From: Cephalotus follicularis
Taxonomy: Eukaryota > Streptophyta > Magnoliopsida > Oxalidales > Cephalotaceae
Length of the DNA: 64,000 bases
Assembly: GCA_001972305.1 (NCBI GenBank)
Contig: BDDD01005105.1
Coordinates: forward strand, 1 to 64,000
Reading direction: 5' to 3'
The translations under genes were made by a program, and so were the position numbers. The first letter of the stretch is position 1. Each line of letters starts with the position of its first letter. Of this stretch, positions 1 to 11,784 are shown in pieces. The notes under the pieces were generated by a model. The model saw only the letters and a list, made by a program, of their open reading frames with translations. It had not been told where the DNA came from and did not search any database.

Positions 1-189
1 TTAGGAGTAGTTTTTAATAGTTTATCTCAAAATTTGGTATACTTCGCCTAGGTTGGATAAATTACAACTAGTTTACGTTTCCCTGCGTTCGACCCGTTAC
101 TGCATGATCCGTGCACTTGCGGCTGTAAATTTTAAAACATTCTTTTTACGTGAACACGTGTCCCATAGAGTTAGCGGGTACGGGTCCTG
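1..189. other. Unassigned sequence, possibly the end of another LTR element
   Basis: No coding sequence is visible. The stretch does not resemble the LTR that follows and ends in a TGACA-like terminus near 189-191, after which the G1 LTR is recognisable. It may be the end of an element inserted in the 5' LTR of G1. The left boundary is outside the window, so no target-site duplication can be tested. Confidence 0.3.
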
Positions 190-669
190 ACAACATTCAT
201 TATCATTGACCCCAATTGTATTTATAAATTTTTCTACTGAGCTGAGTGAGGACAAAGGCTAACCCCCTACAATTTCAGATTGATGCAGTAGGATAGATAT
301 GGATGAGCGTGGGATAAGAATAAAGCTGTAACAATGTTATTGGACGGAATTGTAGTTCCTTTTTGGGGATTGTTAAACTGTTATTGAAATTGATGGATTA
401 ATGTTGGATGATGTATTGATCATGCTCAGTTTTGAGGGAAATTGACAATGGATTAATTGTATTGTTGTTAAACCATTAGTAACATGTAGTATGGGATGCA
501 TGTTACGCAATTGTATTTCGGCTTATAATTTAAATGCTTCCGCAAGATATTGATTGTTATGGATAGTTTTTAATTTTTCCAAGTTTTGTATAAGCTGAAT
601 ATGTGCATATATGTTGATTGACGTGACCTTCGGGTCTTATATAACATGTATTGGAAACGGGGTGCGACA
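190..669 (+). repeat. G1 5' LTR, 3' portion
   Basis: The segment ends GGGGTGCGACA (expected GGTGTGACA) four bases before a Met-tRNA primer site. It carries the block CTGAG...CTAACCCCC...TTTCAG at 235-283 and a second block around 481-560 that match, directly or inverted, LTRs at 11081, 38124, 41883, 57972 and 63222. The first part of the LTR is lost or outside the window. Confidence 0.75.
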
Positions 670-673
670 ACAG

Positions 674-685
674 TGGTATCGGAGC
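674..685 (+). other. Primer binding site of G1 (initiator Met-tRNA type)
   Basis: The sequence TGGTATCGGAGC lies just inside the 5' LTR end at 669. It differs by one base from the TGGTATCAGAGC complementary to the 3' end of plant initiator Met-tRNA, the usual primer for plant gypsy and copia elements. Confidence 0.8.
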
Positions 686-777
686 ATATTCTCTATATGC
701 TTAGCTTGGATAAGTTCCTTGGCAATTAACTATTGTTTCCTTAAGATGACTAATCACATCTTTCTTTATAGGGAACA

Positions 778-1905
778 ATGGATAGGAGGAGAGTAGAAGG
801 CGTCGGGCTATCAAAGAATATGTTCCCGAGTAAGTAAATGTTGGGGGAGACCCGATGGGAAATATTCCCTACGAAGCTTCCTGAGGTAGCGAAAAATGTA
901 CGAGATTCGATGGACTGCATTGCTGACTTCTTCCAGCAACAGATGGCTGCCAATGCAGCTAATATGGTGGAAATGCGACGATTGTATGCCCAGGCTCAGC
1001 CTCAGCACATGGCCCCTGCTTATGGTGCACGTGATGATGGTAATCAGTTTAGGAGGAACCTTGAGAGGTTCATGAGGCAGAAGCCTCCCAGTTTCAAAGG
1101 GGAGCTTGATGCTACAATTGCCGAGAAATGGTTGTAGGATCTAGAAAAGATCTTTGAAGTGATGGAGTGCACCGATAATCAGAAGCTTAGATTTTATGTA
1201 TATCAGTTATGGGGTGAGGCCACTCATTGGTGGGAGATGGTCAAGGCAAAGTGAGAGTCAGCTGGACTCGGTAGTACTCGGGAAAGGTTTCATGAGGAAT
1301 TTCTGGTGACCTATGTGCCCCGGATAGAGTGGGAACAGAGAGAGACGGAGCTCTTGGAGTTGTGTCAGGGTGATATGATAGTGGCTGAGTATCAAGGCAT
1401 ATTTATGGAGCTAGCCAAGCATTCGACATACCTTATGGCTGATGATGAGAAGAAAATCCAAAGATTTCTAAAGGGTTTGCGACCGGATCTTCGGTCAAAG
1501 ATTAGAGCTATGGAGCTGGAGACCTTTGTACAGGTCGCTCAAAAGGCAAGATTGCTGGAGAGCGTATCAAATGACGACCGTGCCGAGAGGGCCCGTGCAC
1601 AACAGAGCAAGTAGACCTCTACTCAGTCTAGGCCAGCGTCATCAAAATGGCAAGGTAGCGGTTCTCTAAAAAAGTTGTCGAAGAATAGGTCTCACCAGTC
1701 CGCTAGTCAGGGGAGTAATACGAGGCCTGGAGCTTGTTCTGCCTATGGTCATATGGGCCACCAGCTGAGGGATTGTTGGTTGAAGAAAGGATGGTGTATG
1801 AGGTGTGGGGAATCTGGCCACATTGTCAGAGATTGTCCGAGAAGATAGGTGACTGCGCCTACTGGGCCTACGAGCGGTAGCGGTGATGCGGCTGGACCTT
1901 CACAC
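778..1905 (+). pseudogene. gag pseudogene of G1
   Basis: The frame starts at an ATG at 778 (protein begins MDRRR, as in the related gag of G3) and can be followed in one frame to about 1905. It contains the retrotransposon gag core (tryptophan-rich motif near 1207-1245, then a long helical segment) and a CCHC zinc knuckle CMRCGESGHIVRDC at about 1795-1836. An upstream knuckle at about 1738 keeps only part of its ligands. In-frame stops occur at 835, 1135, 1252, 1612 and 1846, so no Gag can be made. Near 1905 a single-base change in length shifts the frame into the protease region. Family knowledge: Gag forms the virus-like particle and binds RNA through the knuckle. Here it is only a fossil. 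Confidence 0.85.
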
Positions 1906-2834
1906 AGAGAGATACTGGCAAAAGCATCATGAAAGGTAGAGTTTTTACCCTTACTCAGACAAAGGTTCCTGAATCGACTTCTGTTGTTGGAGGCAAACTT
2001 TACGTTTATGGTTTTGCTATAATAGTGTTCTTGGATCCATGAGCATCGCATTCTTTTATTGATTCCGGATTTGCATTATGTTTGGATATGTCCCCCGATT
2101 TCATGCCGCATGTGCTTGATGTGAGTACACCAGCTGGAGATTCCATGTGTACAGATTCGGTGTACAGGGATTGCAAGATTTCTATGGTAGGTGTTCCATT
2201 GTATGTGGATTTGATTGTGTTGCCCATTCATGATTTTGACATCATCTAGGGTATGGACTGGCTGTCAGCCTATCGTGCTCGTATGGACTGCTACAACAGG
2301 GTGGTAGATTTTTGTCTACCCGATGGTACTACCTTTCAGTTTGTAGGAGACAAGGGATTTTCTACGCCGATTATATCCTTCACTCGTGCATCAAGGTATC
2401 TTGAGAAGGGATGCGAAGGGTATCTGGCCTATGTGATTGACTGGAGGAAGGGAAAGGGGTTGAGTATTGAGGAAATTCCTGTCATGAGTGAATTTCCTGA
2501 TGTATTTCCTGCAGACTTAAAGTCATTGCCTCCGAAAAGGAGTTTGGAATTTGTTGATGATCTGGTACCTGGTACCACTCTATTTCTAAGGCACCTTACA
2601 GAATGGCTCCTGCATAATTGAGGGAGTTGAAGTTGCAGTTGCAAGATTTGATTGACAAGGGCTCTGTTCGACCCAGTGTTTCCCCGTGGGGTGCCCCAGT
2701 GTTATTTGTGAAGAAGAAAGATGGGTCGATGAGACTTTGTATTGATTACCGAATGCTGAATAAAGCAACAATTAAGAACAAGTACCCTCTTCCCCATATA
2801 GAGGAATTGTTCGATCAGTTACAAGGATCGATGG
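1906..2834 (+). pseudogene. pol pseudogene of G1, part 1: protease and start of RT
   Basis: The frame that resumes near 1917 encodes the protease linker and aspartic protease. The catalytic D-S-G-A motif has become D-P-stop-A at 2034-2045, and another stop lies at 2247. The retropepsin tail and the RT connection follow up to about 2580, where a one-base deletion moves the rest into another frame with a stop at 2615-2617. The N-terminal RT fingers (motif [20 protein letters not shown]) are then readable until RT is cut by the solo LTR at 2835. The frame resumes at 7290. Lost catalytic residues, stops and an insertion make it inactive. Confidence 0.85.
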
Positions 2835-3059
2835 TGTAAGGACCCAAATTTCCATGTAAGATATTAATTATGGAAAATGATTGCTATTGTGTACTTAGCA
2901 AATATTTCAAGGGACCCGTAGTATGACCCTACGCTCGGGGAGTACAGGGGTTTCGCTCACCGGGGAGCGGACGGGGGGTCCCGCTACCCGGACAGCGGGC
3001 ATGGGGTTCGGGGGGCAGCGCCCCCGGAAGAAAATTTTTATTGGCTAAGTGATGAGAAG

Positions 3060-3425
3060 GAAAACTGTCTAAAGCGCCGACAGTTCCACTTAAAGTGTCG
3101 ACGCTTTGGTAGTAACGGTCGACGCTTAGACATCTTATATCTGCGCTTTAAACCAGTGCAAAGGTAAATTGGAAATATACCTCTAACCGTCGACGCTTAG
3201 GGATAAAGAGTCGACGCTTTGAGCAACGGTCGACGTTCTAAATGAAAATATCGACGCTTTGAAGTCAGGTATGTCTGTTGACTTGGCCGAAGACTTAAAA
3301 GCTTCAACGCTTTGAAGAAAGCATCAGCGCTTTAGTCGGGATAGAGGTGAAAAGCTCAGGTCAAGCCTGTGACCGTCGACGCTTAGAGCGAAAACGTCGA
3401 CGCTTTGAGACATTTTTTGACGTTT
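3060..3425 (+). repeat. Cluster of GTCGACGC-type motifs in sD1
   Basis: About ten half or full copies of the palindrome AAGCGTCGACGCTT, mostly as GGTCGACGCTTAG or AGTCGACGCTTTG, alternate at short intervals just upstream of the TATA box. Several are decayed by CpG transitions (for example ATCGACG, CATCAGCG). Confidence 0.85.
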
Positions 3426-3490
3426 TGTGCAACGAACAGACGCGGTAAAAATGGGCAGAAAAAGACAAAATTGGAGGCGGCATTTTTACC

Positions 3491-3499
3491 TATAAATAG
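3491..3499 (+). promoter_or_regulatory. TATA box of the sD1 LTR
   Basis: TATAAATAG lies between the GTCGAC motif cluster and a long AGAGAAAG-rich stretch (3535-3625), the usual order of U3 promoter and transcribed leader. The inverted copy has the same arrangement (TATAAATA at 6228-6221 on the minus strand). Confidence 0.6.
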
Positions 3500-3730
3500 C
3501 AGTAATATTGAGTGAGTAATCAGTAGAAAAATTTAGAGAAAGTTTACTGAGAGAAGGAAGAGAGAAAGAGAAAGAATAGAAGGAAGAGAGAAATAGAGAA
3601 AGCGAGAAAGAAGGGAAGAGGAGAAAAGGGAATTTTGTTGGGACTTCAGCATAGTAATTTCTTCAGTGTGGAGAAAAGAGAGAAGGAGATAAAGCAAGGT
3701 AAGGACTCCTGTTCTTTTTTCTAAAAATAC

Positions 3731-3830
3731 TTTATGTTAGGAATTTCTACTCATTCTTTTAAAGTATTTTATTTTAGTATTTTATGTTAGGAATTTCTAC
3801 TCATTCTTTTAAAGTATTTTATTTTAGTAT
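3731..3830 (+). repeat. Exact 50 bp tandem duplication
   Basis: Two identical 50 bp units at 3731-3780 and 3781-3830 start TTTATGTTAGG and end TTTTAGTAT. The inverted sister LTR has only one unit, so the duplication arose in this copy or its source. Confidence 0.9.
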
Positions 3831-4342
3831 TCAACTCAATTTAATTTAACTTTCCCATCGATATGATCGGTATATCTGTCTGACCAAGTGGAGGAAGTTA
3901 ATTTTTGATTTAATATTTCAATTAAGCAGTTTTATGCTCGTTGTAACCGTTTATTTTATCAACTCAATTTAATTTAACTTTCCCATCGATATGATCGGTT
4001 TATCCGTCTGACTGAGTGGAGGAAGTTAATTTTTAATTTAATATTTCAATTCAGCAGTTTTATGCTCGTTGCAACCGTTTATTTTATCAACTCAATTTAA
4101 TTCAACTTTCCCATCGATATGATCGGTATATCCGTCTGACCGAGTGGAAGAAGTTAATTTTTAATTTAATATTTCAACTAAGAAGTTTTATGCTCGTTGC
4201 AACCGTTTATTTTATCAACTCAATTTAATTTAACTTTCCCATCGATATGATCTGTATATCCGTCTGACCGAATGGAGGAAGTTAATTTTTAATTTAATAT
4301 TTCAATTAAGTAATTTTTATGCTCGATATTTAAATAACTTAT
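3831..4342 (+). repeat. Four tandem 128 bp units in sD1
   Basis: Units begin TCAACTCAATTTAATT at 3831, 3959, 4087 and 4215, a constant 128 bp period. Each holds CCCATCGATATGATCGG and a GTCTGACCGAGTGG block. The last unit diverges at its end. The inverted sister LTR has only two units (about 5755-5950, period 126), which explains part of the length difference. Confidence 0.9.
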
Positions 4343-4695
4343 TTGTATATATCTTTTATAATTATTACGTTCCTGTATTTTAAATTTATGCCAATATTCG
4401 TGGTAAATGTCTATATTAAATTTATGTAAATTCTTAAATTCTATGTTGAATTGCTGCCAATTTCTTAACGAAATTCTGTATTATTATTTTAAAATATTTT
4501 CGTTTGAAATATAAATTCTGGAAAAAAAAATGTTGTACAAAATTCTTTATGAATGCTTTGAGCTGATCACTCAATGTATCAAGAAATGATTATTTTTGCG
4601 AAATGAGCAAAGGCAACAAACTGAGATGAACAACGACTGGATTGCGATCCAGGGTGGATTAATCTAGTAAAAGATTAATGTGAAAGAGCGGAGAG

Positions 4696-6628
4696 TGTAA
4701 CGCCCCCGATCCGAGTCCACTTTATGCTCAAAACGAATATCGGGGATCCGGTGCGTTACGTGGGGTGAAACCTTCAATCCTTTAACAATCATACTTAATT
4801 GCTATAATCTATAAATAACTTGATATACTAAACCTTAAAATTTTATACTCTTATTTAAATCATCATACATCATTATAGTCAACATCTTACATCTTCACAG
4901 GATCTATCAAAGGACATAATACAGCGGAAAATATTAGTTTATAATGTCATAAACTATTACACAAACTATATTCGTAACATAATTCGTAAAATAATTTCCT
5001 TCCGAAATATCACTTATGAGCTCCTGCCAAAGCTCGACTTTCCTCGTTCAATCATTTCCTGGAAAAATTTTAGTTGAAAACAAAAACATTGAAAGGAGTG
5101 AGCACCAAAATAGCTCAGTAAGAATTATCGTAATAAAATATTGTTGAAATTCATTTTCTGGTATTTTTATAAAACCAGTATATTTCACATTCATTCATTT
5201 CTTTTCTGATCATATCTCATGAATCAGAACACTTCATAAATACTGAGGGGTTGTAAAACCGTAAATAACCCTGTTGAACCTTTGCTTCACCGGGGCATTG
5301 TGCACTCCCCGATTACTATCATTACTAAGCATTGCAAGCCCGAGAGCACTCTCCACTCATATTAATCACATTAATCTTTTACTAGATTAATCCACCCTGG
5401 ATCGCAATCCAGTCGTTGTTCATCTCAGCATGTTGCATTTTCTCATTTGTAAAAATAATCATTTCTTGATACTTGGAGTGATCAGCTCAAAGCATCCATA
5501 AATAATTTTGTAAAACATTTTCTAGAATTTATGTTTCAAACGGAAATATTTTAAAATAATAATATAGAATCTCGTAAAAAAATTGGCAGCAATTCAACAC
5601 AGAATTTAAGAATTTTCATAAATTTAATATAGGCATTTTACCACGAATATTGGCAGAATTTTAAAATACAGGAACGTAATAATTATAAAGGATATGTGAA
5701 AATAAATTATTTAAATATTGAGCATAAAATTGCTGAATTGAAATATTAAATTAAAAATTAACTTCCTCCACTCGGTCAGACGGATATACCAATCATATAG
5801 ATGGGAAAGTTAAATTAAATTGAGTTGATAAAGTAAACAGTTGGAACGAGCATAAAATGCTTAATTGAAATATTAAATTAAAATTAACTTCCTCCACTCG
5901 GTCAGACGGATATACCGATCATATCAAAGGGAAAGTGAAATTAAATTGAGCTGAATACTAAAATAAAATACTTTAAAAGAATGAGTAAAAATTCTTAACA
6001 TAAAGTATTTTTAGAAAAAAGACTAGAGATCCTTGCTTTGCTTTATCTCCTTTTCTCTTTTCTCCACACTGAAGAAATTACTATGTTAAAATCTCAACAA
6101 AATTCTCTTATCTCCTCTTTCCTTCTTTCTTTCTTCCTCTCTTCCTTCTCTTCTTTCTTCTTTCTCTCTTTCTCTCTTTCTCTCTTCTTTCTCTCAAATT
6201 TTTCTTCTACTGATTACTGGTATTTATAGAAAATGTCAAAGCATCGACGGTTTCTCTCTAAGCGTCGGCGGTTAAGGGTTTTACCCGAGTTTTTCACCTC
6301 AATCCCGACTAAAGCGCTGACGCTTTACTACAAAGCGTCGCCGCTTTCAAGTCTTCGTCAACGTCAAAGTCAACGTCAACAGACCTACCTGACCCTAAAG
6401 CGTCGACCTTTACATTTAAAGCGTCGACCGTTACCCAAAGCGTCGACTCTTTAGCCCTAAGCGTCGACTGTTTGCACTGGTTTAAAACGCAGATAGAAGG
6501 GTTCTAAGCGTCGACCATCACTACCAAAGCGTCGGGTCATACTACGGGTCCCTTGAAATATCTGTCAATAGCACAAAAGCAATCATTTTCCATAATTAAT
6601 ATCTTACATGGAAATTTGGGTCCTTACA
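4696..6628 (-). mobile_element. Inverted solo LTR sD2 nested inside sD1
   Basis: On the plus strand it starts TGTAACGCCCC and ends GGGTCCTTACA, the reverse complement of the sD1 termini. The 5 bp duplication GAGAG flanks it (4691-4695 and 6629-6633). Its first part (4696-5340) is the reverse complement of 6634-7289 and its second part of 2835-4690, so it is a whole LTR of the same family, about 1.93 kb. It lacks the GC-rich insert, the 50 bp duplication and two of the 128 bp units. No internal element sequence is present. Confidence 0.93.
6235..6540 (-). repeat. Cluster of GTCGACGC-type motifs in sD2
   Basis: This is the inverted equivalent of 3060-3425. Copies such as AAAGCGTCGACC and TAAGCGTCGACTG alternate every 15-30 bp, with an imperfect GTCAACGTCAA run at 6357-6380. 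Confidence 0.8.
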
Positions 6629-7289
6629 GAGAGTGCTCTCGGACATGCATGCGATGTAAGGATAGTAATCGGGGAGTGCACAATGCCCCGGTGAATCAAT
6701 GGTTCAACAGGGTTATTTAAGTTTATAAACCCCTCAGTATTTATGAAATATTCTGATTCATAAGATATGATCAGAAAAGAAATGAATGAATGTGAAATGT
6801 ACTGGTTTTATAAAAATACCAGAAAATGAATTTCAATAATGTTTTATTACGATAATTCTTACTGAGCTATTTTGGTGCTCACTCCTTTCAATGTTTTTGT
6901 TTTAACTAAATTTTTCCAGGAAAAGATTGAACGAGGAATGTCGAGCTTTGGCAGGAGCTCATAAGTGATAATTTTGAGAAGAAATTATGTTACGAATTAT
7001 GTTACGAAATATAGTTTGTGTAATAGTTATGACATTATAAACTAATGTTTTCCGTTGTATTATGCCTTTTGATAGATCCTGTGGAGATGTAAGATGTTGA
7101 CTATAATTGTTATGATGTATGATGATTTAAATAAAAGTATAAAATTTTAAGGTTTAGTATATCAAGTTATTTGTAGATATCAGCAATTAGTAGGATTGTT
7201 AAAGGATAATAGGTTTCACCACCACGTAACGCATCGACTCCCCGAAGTTCGCTTTGAGCATAAAGTAGACTCGGATCTGGGGCGTTACA

Positions 7290-9813
7290 GATGGTGTTCT
7301 CCAAACTCGATTTGAGGTCGGGTTATCACTAGCTGAGGGTATGGGAAGGAGATATTGAGAAGACGGCCTTCTGAACACAGTATGGTCATTATAAGTTTCT
7401 GGTAATGCCGTTTGGTGTCACCGATGCACTGACAGCATTCATGTTGTTGATGAATGATGTGTTCCGACCATACCTGGACCAGTTTGTGGTTGTATTCATT
7501 GATGATATATTGGTGTATTCGAAGAGTGAGGAGGAGCATCCGTACCACCTGAGATTAGTTTTGCAGATTCTCAAAGAACAACGGTTGTATGCCAAATTCG
7601 GTAAGTGCAAATTTTGGCTTGGTCATGTGATCTTCCTTGGTCACATAGTATCCGTAGAGGGTTTGGCCGTAGATCCGTCGAAGACTGAGGTGGTGCGGGA
7701 TTGGCCGCAACCGAAGAACGTTACTGAGGTGCGTAGTTTTCTCAGATGAGCGGGCTACTATCGGAGATTCATCCAAAATTTCTCGAGAATAGCCACACCA
7801 TTGACGCAGTTGACCTAGAAGAAAACCTTGTTTGTCTGGGATGAGAATTGTGAAGCTAGTTTCCGAGAGCTGAAGGATCGGTTAATTTCCACTCCTATCT
7901 TGGCATTACCTGAGGGTAATGAGGATTTTGCAGTATACAGTGATGCTTCGGGTAAAGGTTTGGGTTGCGTGCTGATGTAATGGGGTAGAGTGATCGCTTA
8001 TGCTTCGAGGAAGTTGAAACCTTATGAGGAGAATTACCCGATGCATGATCTCGAACTGGCCGCTATTGTGTTTGCTCATCAGAAATGGAGACACTACTTG
8101 TATGGAGCACAGTTTGAGATATTCACTGATCAAAAGAGTTTAAGGTATTTGTTCAACCAAGATGCACTGAACATGAGACAAGGTCGATGGGTTGAATTTT
8201 TTAATGATTATGATTGCAACATCCAGTATCATCCTGGGAAGGCGAATGTTGGTGCTGACGCCTTGATTCGTAAGGCCATGAAAGCCGGTACGATGGTACC
8301 TCAGTGGAGGATGTTAGAGGATTTCCAGCGATAGACTCCGTTTGCACGATCACCGGGGATCATTGTTGCTAGTATTCGATCATAGCCAGCATTTCTTGAC
8401 GAGATAAAGAATGCGCAGAGGCATGATCCTGAACTGCAGGACATTCGAGAGAATCTGGGACCGGAGTCTGATTTCCAGATGCATCATGATGGTGTATTGA
8501 GATTTCGAGGACAGGTGTGCCTTCTGGATGACGTTCGACTAAACGGTGAGCTACTTCATGAGGCTCATAAATCTCAATATAGTATACACCTTGGTAGTAC
8601 AAAGATGTATCATGACATGAAGCAGAATTATTGGTGGTCCGGTATGAAGCATGAAATTGTCGAGTATGTTGCTAAGTGTTTGTCTTGCCATAGAGTCAAA
8701 GCCGAGCACCAGAGACCAGAAGGATTGTTGCAGTCATTGCCAGTTGCGGAATGCAAATGGGAATGCATAACTATGGATTTTGTTTCTGGTTTTCCGTTGA
8801 CATGGAATCGTCATAATGCAGTGTGGGTTATCGTTGATAAACACACGAAGTCTGCTCACTTTCTACCTACACATGTTACTGATTCAGCGAGCAAGTTGGC
8901 TCGGCTGTATATAAATGAGATCGTGAGGCTGCATGGTGTTCCTGTGAGTATCGTATGTGATCAAGATTCGATTTTTATGTCCAACTTTTGGAAGAGATTC
9001 CAGACAGCCTTTGGGACGAAGCTGAACCTCAGCACAGCCTTTCACCCACAGATAGATGGACAGTCAGAGCGTACCGTCCAGACCTTAGAAGATATGCTCC
9101 GAGCTTGTGTGATAGACTTCGCTGGTACTTGGGAAGATCATATTCCCTTGATAGAGTTTTCGTACAAGAACAGTTATCACTAGGGTATTGGTATGGCTCT
9201 GTACGAAGCTCTTTATGGGAGGAAGTGTAGATCACTTATTTGTTAGGATGAGGTCGGTGAGTGACCAATGCTTGGATCAGATCTGGTTGAGGATACTTCG
9301 AAGAAGGTTAAGGTGATCAAGGACAAAATACTTACAGCTCATAGTCGATAAAAGAGTTATGCCAACAGTGTGAAGAGGAGACCACTGGCTTTTTATGTCA
9401 GAGATCATGTGTTTCTGAAAGTTTCTCTGTGGAAAGGTGTACAAAGGTTTGGGAAGAAGGGAAAATTAGCTCCACGCTACATTGGTCCCTTTGAGATTCT
9501 TGAGAGAGTTTGGGAGGTGGCATACCAACTCGCTTTACCTCCTGCATTGTCGAATGTACATGATGTCTTTCATGTATCCATGTTATGGGGCTACATCAGA
9601 GATCCATCACATGTCTTGGATTATGACTTGGTTCCTGTGCGAGATGACTTCTCTCGCAAGGAGTTTTCAGTGACAGTCCTTGATTGGAAGATGCAAGTAT
9701 TGAGAAACCGAACCATTTCTATGGTGAAGGTTCAGTGGCAGTTTCATCGACCTGATGAGGTGACATGGGAATGAGAAGATGATATTCGAGAGAGTTACCC
9801 TCACTTGTTTTAG
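7290..9813 (+). pseudogene. pol pseudogene of G1, part 2: RT, RNase H, integrase, chromodomain
   Basis: The RT frame resumes after the solo LTR and stays in one frame to a terminal TAG at 9811-9813, with no frameshift. RT keeps [10 protein letters not shown] (about 7496-7525). RNase H follows ([10 protein letters not shown] near 7935), then the integrase zinc finger (H...H...CLSCH, about 8565-8690) and the catalytic core with TMDFVSG, VCDQDS and DGQSERT, so all three acidic positions are present. A GPF-type domain ([10 protein letters not shown]) and a chromodomain-like end ([16 protein letters not shown]) close it. Stops at 7747, 7978, 8332, 9181 and elsewhere disable it. The chromodomain marks a chromovirus. 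In the family it directs integration to modified histones. Confidence 0.9.
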
Positions 9814-9844
9814 GGGAGTTAAAAATTCGAGAAAGAATTTCTTT

Positions 9845-9858
9845 AAAGGAGGTAGGAT
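9845..9858 (+). other. Polypurine tract of G1
   Basis: The purine-rich AAAGGAGGTAGGA, one base before the LTR start TGTAACGACTGG at 9859, primes plus-strand DNA synthesis in this family. It lies 32 bp after the pol stop. Confidence 0.75.
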
Positions 9859-11080
9859 TGTAACGACTGGATTTCCACTCATTGTATTATTGTAATTCCT
9901 GATGTAATTTGTCATAGATTAATGAGAAATGATGAGTTTTCCCAATCATGGTGTATTGATTTTGAGTAAAGAATGGTAAAGATGTTATATGGAATTAAGA
10001 AACACTAGAAATTGGATAAAACGTCGACGCCTAAAAGCTAACCATCGATGCCAAAGAATGCAAAAACACACGCTTCATGGAATTGTCCAAACCTTTGACG
10101 TCAGAGATAAGCGTCAATGCCAAAGAATGCACTGAGTTAAGCATCGACGCCTACGATAACTGGCGATGGTTAAGACTGTCAGCAGAATAAGTTAAAACAC
10201 TGACAGAAATGTGTTGGAGCCATGTGGAGGGCACCGATGGCGCCTGTCATGCCAGGGATGGCGTGCTCGACCAGTTGCCTTTTCCCATTTGTGGAAATGA
10301 TAGAGAAAAGAGAGAGGAAGGGACAGTTGCAGAGGGAGAAGTGAGAGGGAGAGAGAAAACAGGGGAAAATAACAGGGAGAGAGACACTCCATAAAAGCTC
10401 ACACCTCTCTCTCATCTTCTTCACCGAACCGACGCTTGGAAAGGGAAGGAAAAAGGGTAGAGGAGATCGGTAAGAAAGGTAGAGAGAAACAGTGAGAAAC
10501 CAGAAGAAAAAGAAGAGAGAGAGGAACCTTTCCTCCATTGTTGAACAATTGAGAAGCTTGGAGCTTGGAAAGCCTGGGATTGGAACTGCTGGGAGCCGGA
10601 CCAGGGAAGCTTTGAGAAGCTACTGTTCGGTGACTTAAGGAGATGGACTTTCGGATTCCTAACTTGGAACCAAAGTTAGGAGATTTATACATGCAATTTG
10701 AGTTCAATAATATTGAGTGTTCATGGATGAAACGCATGAATTTATGGATTGTGGATTGTTGGTTTGATGCCATAGTTGCTGTGAGTATTGAACTTGCCAT
10801 GCATGCTGTAATCTGAGCTGAGCATGAACTGGATTGCATGAATTTTATGTGTTGATCCTACTGGTTTTTTGGATGTGTTGGAGAAGACGAAGTTCTGGGC
10901 TTTTCTAACCGTCGACTCTTAACGGATAAGCGTCAACACTTTTAGTGTAATACGCTGTGACGTCGACGCTTAGAGATAACGTCGATGCATTGGGCTTGAA
11001 CGAAGGAACGAATGATCGTAAGCGTTGACGCGTGAGGTCCTACCTCAAAGTGTCAACGCTGAGGATTAAGGCGTCGATGC
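9859..11080 (+). repeat. G1 3' LTR, segment 1
   Basis: Begins TGTAACGACTGG after the polypurine tract. A weak ATAAAAG box lies at 10391 and is followed by a GA-rich leader (10430-10530). The LTR stops at 11080, where sE is inserted with the duplication GATGC, and continues at 34939. The LTR reading frames are not credible genes. Confidence 0.82.
10020..11080 (+). repeat. Two GTCGACGC motif clusters in the G1 3' LTR
   Basis: The first cluster (10020-10155) precedes the putative TATA box. The second (10905-11080) lies in the leader. Copies are decayed, for example GTCGACGCC, ATCGATGCC and GTCAACAC, but share the TCGA core and GCGT/ACGC arms. A third part follows after the insertion at 34939-35130. 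Confidence 0.75.
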
Positions 11081-11784
11081 TGTCACACCCTGCTTTTTGG
11101 TAAACAGTATATAGTAATGGTAATCAAACATGAATATTCAGCTTATGTAAGTAACAGGAAAATTTAAACTTTTCCATTCACAAAGTCATTTGTGGAAGCA
11201 TTATAATACAAGCTGAATATAAAAATGTAACACGCATCCCATACTACGTGTCACCAATACTTAATCCAGTACAATAATCTGAGTTAACTACCCACAAAAC
11301 GGAACGTGATTAAAAACATATTATCCAACATTCCATGAACTGGCAAAAATCATAAAACCTTCCAGTACGATAAAAATTGTTTCATGAGCATAAAACATCA
11401 TCCCATTGTTTTACAATAACCACATAACAACTCTCAAAGGAAAAATACATTTACATCATTAGTACAACATAGGTCGTCCCCCAGCATGTCCATAGCTATC
11501 TCGCAGCATCAATCTGAAATTGTAGGGGGTTAGCCTTTGTCCTCACTCGGCTAAGTGATATATATACAGTTCGGGGTCAATAATAATGTATGTCATGAAT
11601 GTATGCACAGTGATGCAGTACAGTATTGATAACAATATATACATGTAGATATTTATATGTATATTCATAGTACAGGTATAACCCGGCCGGGTTACATCAA
11701 CCCAATAAACAGTAATGTCCGCTTAGGACCAGGCAATACAAGCAGTATGTACGAGATCGTCACCAACTCCTGGCACCTACGTCA

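Larger units (their letters stand above)
2835..7289 (+). mobile_element. Solo LTR sD1 inserted in the G1 reverse transcriptase
   Basis: The insertion starts TGTAAGGACCC, ends GGGCGTTACA and is flanked by the 5 bp duplication GATGG (2830-2834 and 7290-7294). The flanking RT codons rejoin cleanly. There is no coding sequence. The inner inverted LTR (4696-6628) is a secondary insertion. Without it and its duplication, the LTR is 2835-4695 plus 6634-7289, about 2.5 kb. A TATA box at 3491 followed by a purine-rich leader supports LTR identity rather than a DNA transposon. A GC-rich stretch at 2931-3050, with the hairpin GGGGGCagcGCCCCC near 3017, has no counterpart in the inverted copy. Confidence 0.92.

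Noticed and set aside
2835..7289. DNA transposon or foldback element because of the large inverted repeat
   Set aside because: Two separate sets of 5 bp duplications and LTR-type ends with TATA boxes explain it as two nested solo LTRs.
10399..10839. 146-residue minus-strand open frame in the G1 3' LTR
   Set aside because: Antisense to a GA-rich leader, with simple composition. No counterpart in other copies.
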